A stretch of 64,000 nucleotides of DNA from Corallococcus sp. AS-1-6 (lineage in GTDB: Bacteria; Myxococcota; Myxococcia; Myxococcales; Myxococcaceae). The position numbers and the translations under genes are program-made. Each line of letters begins with the position of its first letter. Position 1 is the first letter of the stretch. Shown here piece after piece: positions 16,981 through 25,504 of this stretch. The notes below the pieces were generated by a model. The model ran no database searches and had not been told where the DNA came from. It saw nothing but the letters and a program-made list of their open reading frames with translations. The stretch lies in contig NZ_JAIQDE010000013.1 of the NCBI RefSeq assembly GCF_020037015.1, positions 186,001 through 250,000 of the forward strand, in the 5' to 3' direction.

Positions 16981-17041
16981 CGTGTCACCGATCCGTCACG
17001 TTGTTAAAGTGTATTCTCCGTAAAACCAGTTGACACGTTGT
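16981..17041. promoter_or_regulatory. Repeats in the divergent promoter region between MHS transporter and Ser/Thr kinase
   Basis: CGTGTCA (16981-16987) and TGACACG (17031-17037) form an inverted pair. CACGTTGT occurs twice in direct orientation at 16997-17004 and 17034-17041. The intervening DNA is unusually AT-rich for this genome (TTGTTAAAGTGTATT), and a TTGACA lies at 17030-17035. A regulatory role is likely but unproven; no convincing -10 was found for the kinase. Confidence 0.4.
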
Positions 17042-17111
17042 GCGAAACTTGTGGGGAGGTCTCGGCATCGGTATCTTCCCGGAATTGCGAGTTCCGTCCC
17101 GGGAGTACAAT

Positions 17112-18428
17112 TTGGACAGGGTTGATACCGCGACGCCTACGCCGGCCGCACCCGGGGTGAACCCCCTCTTCGGGAAGTACCGCATGGTGCAGCGGCTCGC
17201 CACGGGCGGGATGGCGCACCTGTTCCTGGCGACGATTGACGGGCCGGACGGCTTCTCCAAGGCGTGCGTCATCAAGCGCATCCTGCCGGAGTACGCGAAC
17301 CTGGAGCCCTTCGCGCGGATGTTCGCGGACGAGGCGAAGGTCGCGGCGCTGCTGACGCACCCGAACATCGTGCAGGTGTTCGACTTCGGGAAGATCGACG
17401 GTCAGTACTACCTGGCGATGGAGTGGATCCAGGGCCAGTCGCTGGACCGCATCATGCGGCACGCGGCGGCGGCGAACATCCCGCTGGGGCCCCGGGTGAC
17501 GGTGGACGTGGGGCTGGCCATGTCGGACGCGCTCACGTACGCGCACGCGAAGACGCTGTCGGACGGGACGCCCCTGAAGCTGGTGCACCGGGACATCACG
17601 CCGGGCAACGTGCTGGTGTCGCGCGACGGCATCGTGAAGCTGGCGGACTTCGGCATCGTGAAGAGCTCCGTGAACCTGGAGCGCACGGTGGCCGGGGTGG
17701 TGAAGGGCAAGTACGCGTACATGTCTCCGGAGCAGATCACGAACCGGGAGCTGGACCACCGCTCGGACCTGTATTCGCTGGGCATCGTGCTCTACGAGGC
17801 GTCCACGGGGCGCCGGCTGTTCAAGCGCGACTCCATGGAGGCCACCATCATGGCCGCGTCGGCGGGGGACGTGCCGCCGCCGTCGCACGTGGCGCCGGGC
17901 TTCCCGCCGGAGCTGGAGCGCATCCTGCTCAAGTGCCTGGCGAAGGACCCCGCGCAGCGCTACCAGACGGCGCGCGAGCTGCACGACGACCTGGAGCGCT
18001 ACCGCACGGCGCAGCACTGGACGTCCGGCGGCCGGGAGCTGGCGACCTTGATGGCCACGCTCTTTCCCCCGGATGCCTCCGGCCGCGTGTCCACGGCGCT
18101 GGCGGTGCCGGGGTCCATGCCGGGCTCGTCGACAGGCGCTTCGGCGGGCGCGTCGGCGGAGGCCGCGGGCATGGGCTCCACGCGCACGCCCACCGGCATC
18201 TCCGCCCCGTCCCCCTTCGCGCCGCCGGAGCACCCGGTGGAGCTGCACGAGCCGAGCGCGCTGGTGCCCACCGGCGTGCTGCCCCGGAGCACGGGGACGG
18301 GCTCCACCACGGGCGTCATCCCGCAGCCGGAGCCGGTGGCCGCGGCCGGGGCCTTCCCCTGGGGGCTGGCCGTGGCGGCGGGGGTCGCGCTGGTGGGCAG
18401 CGCGGTGTTCTGGCTGTTCATCGCGTGA
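17112..18428 (+). CDS. Ser/Thr protein kinase with a C-terminal membrane anchor
   Basis: A 438-aa Hanks-type kinase. Visible are the Gly-rich loop variant A-T-G-G-M-A-H-L-F, ATP-binding Lys in C-V-I-K-R, catalytic loop H-R-D-I-T-P-G-N (a common myxobacterial variant of HRDLKPxN), D-F-G-I and the activation-segment Y-M-S-P-E-Q. A Ser/Thr/Pro/Gly-rich linker leads to one hydrophobic helix that ends the protein almost immediately, so it is tail-anchored with no extracytoplasmic sensor. The TTG at 17112 is favoured because GGGAG sits 6 nt upstream; a GTG at 17040 would add 24 residues and overlap promoter-like DNA. The PEGA protein starts 37 bp downstream on the same strand. Confidence 0.9.
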   Translation: MDRVDTATPTPAAPGVNPLFGKYRMVQRLATGGMAHLFLATIDGPDGFSKACVIKRILPEYANLEPFARMFADEAKVAALLTHPNIVQVFDFGKIDGQYYLAMEWIQGQSLDRIMRHAAAANIPLGPRVTVDVGLAMSDALTYAHAKTLSDGTPLKLVHRDITPGNVLVSRDGIVKLADFGIVKSSVNLERTVAGVVKGKYAYMSPEQITNRELDHRSDLYSLGIVLYEASTGRRLFKRDSMEATIMAASAGDVPPPSHVAPGFPPELERILLKCLAKDPAQRYQTARELHDDLERYRTAQHWTSGGRELATLMATLFPPDASGRVSTALAVPGSMPGSSTGASAGASAEAAGMGSTRTPTGISAPSPFAPPEHPVELHEPSALVPTGVLPRSTGTGSTTGVIPQPEPVAAAGAFPWGLAVAAGVALVGSAVFWLFIA

Positions 18429-18465
18429 AGGGCGGGCGCACCGTGTCGTCGTGGGAAGTGGGACT

Positions 18466-19533
18466 GTGAACGTGAAGAATCAGAAGACCTGGGTCGCCGT
18501 CATCCTGCTGGGCACCGTGGCCGTGAACGCCGGGGCGTACCTGATGGTCCGCTCGCGCAGGGCCGCGCCGCCGGAGCCCGTCGCCACGCGGCTTCCCACG
18601 CCCACGCCCGCCGTGGCCCCGCCTTCCTCCGAGCCTCCGCCGTCGGAGGACGCGAACGCGGGCGTCATCCGGGCGCTGCGCGCTTCGGGGCTGGCCGCGC
18701 TGGAGGACCGCGACTACGGTCGCGCGGTCGCGCAGTTCACGGAGGCGCTCAAGCTGCTGCGTCCGGATGACAAGGACAGCGACCTGACGCGGCTGTTGGG
18801 CATCGCCACCGACCTGCGCTCGCGCGAGCAGTCGAAGCCCGCGCAGGCGCCCACGCCCCGGGAGCCGGCGCCTGGACGGACGCCGCCCCGCACGCGCGCC
18901 GCGAAGCTCGCCGCCGCGCGGGCCGCCCGCGAGCAGCAGGCCACTCCGGCCGCCGCGCAGGAAGAGGCGAGGGGAGGGCTGCTGCTGGTGACGTCCACGC
19001 CGCCGGGGCTGGTGGTGATGGTGGATGGCAGGGCGGTGGACATGACGCCGGCGCGGCTGACGGTGTCCGCGGGCGCGCACCGCGTGGTGCTCGCGCAGGG
19101 CGACCGCCGCCTGTACGAGGAGACGGTGGAGGTGGACGCGGACTCGGTGCGCTCGCTCAACCGCGACCTCACCGCGGAACTGACGCCGCCCGCGCCGAAG
19201 CCCGCCGTGGCGCCGGTGGCGGCCGTGGTCCCGGCCTCGCCCCCGTCCGCGGGGACACCCGTGGCGGCGCCGCGCGACCCGGAGCCCGCGAAGCCGCCGG
19301 AGCCCTCCGTGGCGAACGCCGCCGTGGCGCAGCGGGGTGATTTGGAGGTGACGTCGCCGGGGCTCTACGGCGAGGTGTGGATCAACGGCCGGCCGTATGG
19401 CTTCCCGCCCATCTCCGCGCAGGCCCTGCCTTCCGGCCCGGCGAAGGTGGAGGTCCGCGTCAACGGCGAGGTGAAGCGGCGGATGACCGTGGAGGTCGAG
19501 CCGGGCCGCAGCACCCGCGTGCGCGTGAAGTGA
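18466..19533 (+). CDS. Membrane-anchored PEGA-domain protein
   Basis: A 355-aa protein with an uncleaved N-terminal membrane helix (V-A-V-I-L-L-G-T-V-A-V-N), then a Pro-rich linker, a TPR-like helical pair (A-L-E-D-R-D-Y-G-R-A-V-A-Q-F) and an Ala/Arg-rich linker. A PEGA-type beta domain follows (S-T-P-P-G-L-V-V-M-V-D-G-R) and a second, more divergent one ends the protein (G-E-V-W-I-N-G-R-P-Y-G). PEGA domains are extracytoplasmic folds found on bacterial kinases and surface proteins. The GTG at 18466 has GGAAGTGGG just upstream. It lies directly behind the tail-anchored kinase, so it may supply that kinase with an extracytoplasmic partner; this is inference. Confidence 0.8.
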   Translation: MNVKNQKTWVAVILLGTVAVNAGAYLMVRSRRAAPPEPVATRLPTPTPAVAPPSSEPPPSEDANAGVIRALRASGLAALEDRDYGRAVAQFTEALKLLRPDDKDSDLTRLLGIATDLRSREQSKPAQAPTPREPAPGRTPPRTRAAKLAAARAAREQQATPAAAQEEARGGLLLVTSTPPGLVVMVDGRAVDMTPARLTVSAGAHRVVLAQGDRRLYEETVEVDADSVRSLNRDLTAELTPPAPKPAVAPVAAVVPASPPSAGTPVAAPRDPEPAKPPEPSVANAAVAQRGDLEVTSPGLYGEVWINGRPYGFPPISAQALPSGPAKVEVRVNGEVKRRMTVEVEPGRSTRVRVK

Positions 19534-19680
19534 AACAAGGCTCACGCCCGCATTCGACGCAGTGCGCGCAATCCCAGAACTTTCGGACGGCGCTGGAGCC
19601 GGTACACTCCGAGTCACGTGAGGCCGGACTCCCCCGGGGCTCCAGGCTCGCCACCCTCCACTTCGAGAAGGTTGTTTCGT

Positions 19681-21738
19681 ATGGGTTTCACCAGGCACGG
19701 GCGTCGTGTGTGTGTATGGCTTGCGGTGTTGGGCGCGGGCACGGGCTTCGCGCAGACGGCGCCGGAGCCCACCCTGGACCCCGGGCCGCCGGAGACGCCC
19801 TCCGCCCAGGAGCAGCGCGACCTCCCTTTGGAGGACGAGCCGGAGGTGCACAGCCAGGTGGCGTCGTTCGCCATCACGAAGCTGCACGACTCGCCGGCGG
19901 TGGTGACGGCCATCACCGCGGATGAAATCAAGGCCTCCGGTGCGCGCGACCTGATGGACGTGCTGCTGAACGTGCCCGGCTTCTTCTTCGGCGTGGACGT
20001 GCAGGGCACGGTGGGGCCGGGCTTCCGGGGCCTGTGGGGCCAGGAAGGCAAGGTGCTGCTCATCATCGACGGCAAGGAGATGAACGAGCAGCTCTACTCC
20101 ACGATGCAGTTGGGGCACGAGTTCCCGGTGGAGCTGATTGAGCGCATCGAGGTCGTGCGCGGCCCCGGCTCCGTCATCTACGGCGGCAACGCGGAGCTGG
20201 CCGTCATCAACGTCATCACCCGGGGCATCCAGGGCAGCACGGACGCGCTGGCGGTGGGCACGTACGGGCAGCTCGCGCACGGCCTGGGCCGCCGCAGCCT
20301 CACGCTGTCCGGCCGCAAGGTCTTCGAGAGCGTGCCGGGCCTGAGCGCGTTCGCCTCCGCGTCGCTGGGACAGGGGCAGCGCAGCGACGCCGTGTTCGAC
20401 GACTTCTACGGCGGCTCCGCGAGCATGAACGGCGCGTCGCGGTTGGACCCTACGGTGGTGCAGGCCGGCGTGGGCTACCGCGACCTCCAGTTGAGCGTGC
20501 TGTACCAGCGTCAGGACACCTCGTCGGTGGTCTCCGTGGACGAGGTGCTGCCCGCGCCCGCGGACACGGACTTCGAGTCCTTCCACGCGGAGCTGAGCGA
20601 CCGCTTCCGGCCCACGGACCGGATTGAGATAATCCCCCGGCTGAACCTCACGCTGGGCGAGTCCTACCGGGACTCGGACGAGTCGTCGGACTTCTTCTAC
20701 GACAAGCGCTACCGGCGCCTGCGGGGCCGGGCCCTGGCGCGCTGGGCGGCGCTCGACTACCTCCAGCTCACGGGCGGCGTGGACCTGGCGTTCGACCAGG
20801 GCCAGCTCCGGGGCCCCGCGGGCATCGGCCTGCAGGAGCCCTTCAACGGCGACGAGGACGTCGTCTCCTACCGCAACGTCGCGGCCTTCATGGAGGTGTA
20901 CTCGGACAACCCCATCGCCACGGTGGTGGCGGGCGCGCGCTTCGAGGACCACAGCGCCTTCGGCAGCTCGTTCGTGCCGCGCCTGGTGCTGCTCAAGTCC
21001 TTCGGGCCGGTGAGCGGCAAGGCCCTCTACAGCCGCGCCTTCCGCGCGCCGGGCATCGAGAACATCTCCCTGGGCGACGACGTCCGGCCGGAGCGCACCA
21101 CGGTGTACGAGCTGGAGGCCACCGTGCGCCTGGGCGAGGGCCAGAGCCTGAGCGCCAACGCCTTCGACGTGGGCGTGACGGACCCCATCATCTATTCGTA
21201 CGACGTGGACACGGGCACGGAGGCGTACCGCAACCTGGGCCGCCTGGGCAGCCGGGGCATCGAGCTGGACTACCGGCTGCGCGGGTCCTGGGGCCGCGCG
21301 CAGGCGGGCTATTCGTTCTACCGGCCGGGCGGGCGCAACGACGTGGAGGACTACCTGGTGCCCGGCCAGCCCAACGCCTTCACCGGCCTGCCCACGCACA
21401 AGGTGACGCTGACGGGCACGGCGAAGGTGCTGCCGTGGCTGTCCGTCAGCCCCACCGCCGTGCTGGTGGGCCAGCGCTTCGCCGTGGGGGCGCCGGACGA
21501 GGAGGGCGTGTCGGAGGTCCAGACGCTGTCGCCCCGGCTGCTGCTCAACCTCTTCGTGCGCGCGGAGAACGTGGGGACGAAGGGCCTGGAGATTGGCGCG
21601 GGCGTCTACAACCTGCTGGGCAGCGACTTCCGGGTGGCCCAGCCCTACAACGGCGGCCACGCGCCCCTGCCGGTGTTCAGCCGCGAGTTCCTGGTGAAGC
21701 TCACCTACCTCTTCGAGCCGTCCTACGACGACGAGTAG
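19681..21738 (+). CDS. TonB-dependent outer-membrane receptor
   Basis: A 685-aa protein with a Sec signal peptide (R-R-V-C-V-W-L-A-V-L-G-A-G-T-G-F-A-Q), a plug domain (S-P-A-V-V-T-A-I-T-A-D-E-I and I-E-R-I-E-V-V-R-G-P-G-S-V-I-Y-G) and a long beta-barrel region rich in alternating aromatic strands. Such receptors import siderophores, cobalamin, sugars or peptides; no substrate can be read from the sequence. The ATG at 19681 has GAGAAGG 10 nt upstream. It is preceded by the kinase-PEGA pair on the same strand with a 147-bp gap, so it probably has its own promoter. The C-terminus ends in acidic residues rather than an aromatic one. Confidence 0.92.
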   Translation: MGFTRHGRRVCVWLAVLGAGTGFAQTAPEPTLDPGPPETPSAQEQRDLPLEDEPEVHSQVASFAITKLHDSPAVVTAITADEIKASGARDLMDVLLNVPGFFFGVDVQGTVGPGFRGLWGQEGKVLLIIDGKEMNEQLYSTMQLGHEFPVELIERIEVVRGPGSVIYGGNAELAVINVITRGIQGSTDALAVGTYGQLAHGLGRRSLTLSGRKVFESVPGLSAFASASLGQGQRSDAVFDDFYGGSASMNGASRLDPTVVQAGVGYRDLQLSVLYQRQDTSSVVSVDEVLPAPADTDFESFHAELSDRFRPTDRIEIIPRLNLTLGESYRDSDESSDFFYDKRYRRLRGRALARWAALDYLQLTGGVDLAFDQGQLRGPAGIGLQEPFNGDEDVVSYRNVAAFMEVYSDNPIATVVAGARFEDHSAFGSSFVPRLVLLKSFGPVSGKALYSRAFRAPGIENISLGDDVRPERTTVYELEATVRLGEGQSLSANAFDVGVTDPIIYSYDVDTGTEAYRNLGRLGSRGIELDYRLRGSWGRAQAGYSFYRPGGRNDVEDYLVPGQPNAFTGLPTHKVTLTGTAKVLPWLSVSPTAVLVGQRFAVGAPDEEGVSEVQTLSPRLLLNLFVRAENVGTKGLEIGAGVYNLLGSDFRVAQPYNGGHAPLPVFSREFLVKLTYLFEPSYDDE

Positions 21739-21807
21739 CCTGGCCGTCAGCCGGGACGCATCCGACGTTGCGCACGGGCGTGGCGGGGCGTAGGGAAGCC
21801 GCCTGCC

Positions 21808-24753
21808 ATGTCCGAGAACACCCAGCTCCTCGAAGCCGTCCGGAAAGAAGCCAAGCCGGGACTCTGGTCCAAGGGCGTCAGCCTCGCGCGGGACGGCGCG
21901 GTGGCGCTCCAGTCGCGCACGGGCTCGGAGGTCGAGCTGCGCGTGAAGGTGGCGGGCCGGGCCGTGGCCTTCACCGTCGTCCTCTACCCGGGCGACGAGG
22001 CGTGGGAGTGCGACTGCCCCAGCCCGGTGGACCCGTGCGAGCACGTGGTCGCGGCGGCCATCTCCCTGGACAAGGCGGAGAAGCAGGACGCGCCGCTGGA
22101 GGCGGTGTCGGAGCGCTGGTCGCGCGTGGTGTACCGCTTCACGCGCGTGGAGGGCGGGCTGCAACTGCACCGCGTCCTCGCGCACGCGGACGGCACGGAG
22201 GAGCCGCTGGAGGACCTCACCGGGCGCCTGGCGAAGCCGCAGGCCGGCGTCACGCTGCAGGTGGAGCAGGTGGACCTGGTGATGGAGCGCCTGCTGGAGC
22301 GGCGCACCCGGGGGCCGCTGCTGGCGGAGAAGCTGGACGCGCTGCTGCGGGCCCTGGAGCCCGCGCGCAACGTGCTGCTGGACGGCCGGCCGGTGGCGGT
22401 GTCCAGCGAGGTGCTGCCCCCGCGCGCGAAGGTGGAGGACAAGGGCCAGCAGTGGGTCATCACCATCACGCGCGACCCGCGCATCACGGAGGTGGTGAGC
22501 CCCGGCGTCGCGCTGACGGCGGAGTCCCTGGTGCGCCTGGGGGAGACGGCGATGACGGGCGCGTGGCTGCAGCACCTGCCGCTGGTGCGCACGTACTCGC
22601 CGGAGCAGTTGGGGGAGCTGTCCGCGAAGATTCTGCCGGAGCTGGCGCGGCGCATGCCGGTGGACATGCGCAGCCGCCGCCTGCCGCCGCTGGACCGCGA
22701 CCTGAAGCCGCGCATCCTCCTGGAGCTGAACCAGCTCACCCAGGGCCTGTCGGTGCTGCCCACGCTGGTGTACGGCGCGCCGCCGACGGTGCGCATCGAC
22801 AACGGGCGCATGGTGTACCTGCGCGGCGCGGTGCCGCTGCGCGACGAGGCCGCGGAGCAGAAGCTGCTCCACCAGTTGCGTGACGAGCTGAACCTGGTGC
22901 CCGGCCGCCGGCTGACGGTGCAGGGGCCGGAGATGATGCGCTTCGCGGACAAGCTGCGGAAGTTCCGGGGCGACCTGGGCGGCGACGCGGCGGGCATCGT
23001 CAGCCCGGACATGCGCCTCAAGCCATCCTTGCGCGTGGAGGGCGGCGCGTCCGGCGCGGGCGTGCCGGAGGTGCGCTTCACGCTGGAGTTCGAGGTGGAG
23101 GGCGGCAAGGGCGGCGCGCGCACGGTGGACGCGGCGGCGGTGGTGCGGGCGTGGACGGAGGGCCTGGGGCTGGTGCCGCTGGACGGAGGGGGCTGGGCGC
23201 CGCTGCCGCGCGCGTGGCTGGACAAGAACGGGCAGCGCGTGGCGGACCTGCTGGCCGCGCGTCAGGCGGACGGCCGCGTCGCGAACCACGCGCTGCCGGA
23301 GCTGACGCAGTTGTGCGAGTCGTTGGACCAGCCGCCGCCTCCCGGGTTGGACAGGCTGGCCCCGCTGGTGGAGGGCTTCGAGAAGCTGCCGCCGCCGGTG
23401 CTGCCCGCGGAGCTCAACGCCACGCTGCGCGCGTACCAGCAGCAGGGGGTGAGCTGGCTGTCGTTCCTCAAGGGGGCGGGGCTGGGCGGCATCCTCGCGG
23501 ACGACATGGGTCTGGGAAAGACGCTCCAGACCATCTGCATCCTGGGGCCGAAGTCGCTGGTGGTGTGTCCCACGAGCGTGCTGCCCAACTGGGTGGCGGA
23601 GCTCGCGCGCTTCCGGCCGTCCCTGAAGGTCTGCGTGTATCACGGCCCGGGCCGCAAGCTGGACCCCGCGGCGGACATCACGCTCACCACGTACGCGCTG
23701 TTGCGCCTGGACGCGGCGGTGCTGGGCGCGCCCACGTGGGAGGCGGTGGTGCTGGACGAGGCCCAGGCCATCAAGAACCCGGAGAGCCAGGTGTCGCGCG
23801 CGGCGTTCGGGCTCAAGGCGAACCTGCGGCTGGCGCTCAGCGGCACGCCGCTGGAGAACCGCCTGGATGAGCTCTGGAGCCTGATGCACTTCACCAACCC
23901 GGGCCTGTTGGGCGGGCGCCGCCAGTTCGAGGAGAAGACGGCGCAGCCCATCGCGGACGGCAAGCCTGGAGCGGCGGAGGGCCTGCGCCGCCGCATCCGG
24001 CCGTTCATCCTGCGCCGCCTCAAGCGGGACGTGGCGCCGGAGCTGCCGCCGCGCACGGACTCCGTGATGCACGTGCAGTTGGATGAGCGCGAGCGCTCCG
24101 TCTACGACGCGGTGATGGCGGCGACGCGCGCGGAGGTGGTGGCGCTGCTCAACGAGGGTGGCAGCGTGCTCAAGGCGCTGGAGGCGCTGCTGCGGTTGAG
24201 GCAGGCGGCCTGCCATTCGGCGCTGGTGCCGGGGCAGCACGCGAAGACGTCCTCCAAGGTGCAGACGCTGGTGGACGCGCTGGAGACGGCGGTGTCGGAG
24301 GGCCACAAGGCGCTGGTGTTCTCGCAGTGGACGTCGCTGTTGGACCTCATCGAGCCGGGGCTCAAGGAAGCGGGCATCGGCTTCGAGCGGCTGGACGGAG
24401 CGACGGCGAACCGGGGCGAGGTGACGGCGCGCTTCCAGGGCCAGGACGGAGCGCCGGTGCTGCTCATGTCGCTGAAGGCCGGCGGCACGGGCCTGAACCT
24501 CACGGCGGCGGACCACGTGTTCCTGATGGACCCGTGGTGGAACCCGGCGGTGGAGGCGCAGGCCGCGGACCGGGCGCACCGCATCGGGCAGGAGCGGCCG
24601 GTGATGGTCTACCGGCTGGTGTCCCAGGGCACGGTGGAGGAGAAGATTCTGGGCCTCCAGGAGAAGAAGCGAGCCCTGTTCGAAGCCGCGCTCAGCGAGG
24701 CCGGGGGCGCCGCCGCCATCACCCGCGAGGACCTGCTCCAGCTCTTCGCATGA
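21808..24753 (+). CDS. SWI2/SNF2-family DNA helicase/ATPase with SWIM zinc finger
   Basis: A 981-aa protein. A SWIM finger is at residues 68-79 (C68-x-C70, C77-x-H79). The C-terminal half carries the two RecA lobes of SNF2 enzymes: motif I D-D-M-G-L-G-K-T at 565-572, motif II D-E-A-Q near 650, motif [11 protein letters not shown], and motifs V and VI in G-G-T-G-L-N-L-T and [11 protein letters not shown]. These proteins move along or remodel double-stranded DNA-protein complexes; bacterial members are linked to transcription recycling or repair. The ATG at 21808 is 69 bp after the TonB receptor gene. The last 35 bp overlap the convergent immunity gene. Confidence 0.95.
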   Translation: MSENTQLLEAVRKEAKPGLWSKGVSLARDGAVALQSRTGSEVELRVKVAGRAVAFTVVLYPGDEAWECDCPSPVDPCEHVVAAAISLDKAEKQDAPLEAVSERWSRVVYRFTRVEGGLQLHRVLAHADGTEEPLEDLTGRLAKPQAGVTLQVEQVDLVMERLLERRTRGPLLAEKLDALLRALEPARNVLLDGRPVAVSSEVLPPRAKVEDKGQQWVITITRDPRITEVVSPGVALTAESLVRLGETAMTGAWLQHLPLVRTYSPEQLGELSAKILPELARRMPVDMRSRRLPPLDRDLKPRILLELNQLTQGLSVLPTLVYGAPPTVRIDNGRMVYLRGAVPLRDEAAEQKLLHQLRDELNLVPGRRLTVQGPEMMRFADKLRKFRGDLGGDAAGIVSPDMRLKPSLRVEGGASGAGVPEVRFTLEFEVEGGKGGARTVDAAAVVRAWTEGLGLVPLDGGGWAPLPRAWLDKNGQRVADLLAARQADGRVANHALPELTQLCESLDQPPPPGLDRLAPLVEGFEKLPPPVLPAELNATLRAYQQQGVSWLSFLKGAGLGGILADDMGLGKTLQTICILGPKSLVVCPTSVLPNWVAELARFRPSLKVCVYHGPGRKLDPAADITLTTYALLRLDAAVLGAPTWEAVVLDEAQAIKNPESQVSRAAFGLKANLRLALSGTPLENRLDELWSLMHFTNPGLLGGRRQFEEKTAQPIADGKPGAAEGLRRRIRPFILRRLKRDVAPELPPRTDSVMHVQLDERERSVYDAVMAATRAEVVALLNEGGSVLKALEALLRLRQAACHSALVPGQHAKTSSKVQTLVDALETAVSEGHKALVFSQWTSLLDLIEPGLKEAGIGFERLDGATANRGEVTARFQGQDGAPVLLMSLKAGGTGLNLTAADHVFLMDPWWNPAVEAQAADRAHRIGQERPVMVYRLVSQGTVEEKILGLQEKKRALFEAALSEAGGAAAITREDLLQLFA

Positions 24754-25492
24754 GCCCGGCCCGGGCCAGCAGTTCGCGCACCCGCCGCGCCAGGGCGATG
24801 TGCTCGGGGTTGGCCACGGTGAATCGCTCGGGGGTGAGGATGATCAGCGTGCCCTTGTCCTCCACCGGTTCGATGCGCACGGGGGCGGGCAGGGGGGGCA
24901 CGGTGCCTCGGTCACGGGCGAGGTACGTCACCCAGCCAAGCCACGGGTCGTCCTGGCCCTGCCTGCCGTCCATCCCCCGATATGTCTCGGACATGGCCAC
25001 CGCCCAATCGGGTTCCCAGGCCAGCGCCATGCTGCGCGTCACGTCCGTCAGCATCGAGGCGGTGATGAGGCGCTCCGCGCTCTCTCCTTTCGATGGGAGA
25101 GACAGAACGCAGACGTTGGCGGACTTGCGCTGCGAGTAGCTCCCGCAGGTCATACTCACGGACACCATCTCATTGGGAGGCCCATCGTTGTATGCGCTGA
25201 CCGTCAGCCCCAATTGCTCGAAGGCCGGTCCGCCCGGCTCGCGGTTGACGCCACGCCGGAACGCCTCCGTCAGCGTGGGCAGGTCGGGAGGCATGAGAGG
25301 CGTCTTGCGTCCCCTTCCGCGCGGCTTGGGGATCTTGTTCCAGTTCGCTAGCAGGGGATCGCATGCGGCCAGCAGGTTGAAAAAGGCCGCCGCACGCTGG
25401 GCACACTCCTCGGGAGACTCTCGTCGCGCCCCCCAGTAGGCACCTGCGTAGTAGGTCTCCGGATAGGTCCTGGAATCAGCGAGGGTCGTCAT
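24719..25492 (-). CDS. Imm52-like immunity protein
   Basis: A 257-aa soluble protein without signal peptide or membrane helix, matching in length and layout the Imm52 immunity family, whose known partners carry Tox-REase-5 nuclease domains. Recognisable parts are the N-terminal Y-Y-A-G-A-Y-W-G, the mid-region [10 protein letters not shown] and a C-terminal [10 protein letters not shown]. It should bind and block the nuclease encoded just upstream. Only 12 bp separate the toxin stop from this ATG, so the two are co-transcribed, with a weak GAGA ribosome binding site. The 3' end overlaps the convergent helicase gene by 35 bp. Assignment rests on family recognition plus context. Confidence 0.8.
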   Translation of the reverse strand: MTTLADSRTYPETYYAGAYWGARRESPEECAQRAAAFFNLLAACDPLLANWNKIPKPRGRGRKTPLMPPDLPTLTEAFRRGVNREPGGPAFEQLGLTVSAYNDGPPNEMVSVSMTCGSYSQRKSANVCVLSLPSKGESAERLITASMLTDVTRSMALAWEPDWAVAMSETYRGMDGRQGQDDPWLGWVTYLARDRGTVPPLPAPVRIEPVEDKGTLIILTPERFTVANPEHIALARRVRELLARAGLMRRAGAGPRG

Positions 25493-25504
25493 GAGATGTA
25501 TCTC

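Noticed and set aside
17078..17103. A hairpin that might hide the ribosome binding site of the tail-anchored kinase
   Set aside because: GGAA/TTCC and CCC/GGG can pair, but only with a bulge and short stems; too weak to call a regulatory structure.
18418..24579. A 2053-codon open frame antisense to the PEGA, TonB receptor and helicase genes
   Set aside because: It spans three well-supported genes in the opposite direction and contains only compositionally biased sequence; stop codons are rare in this frame because of GC bias.
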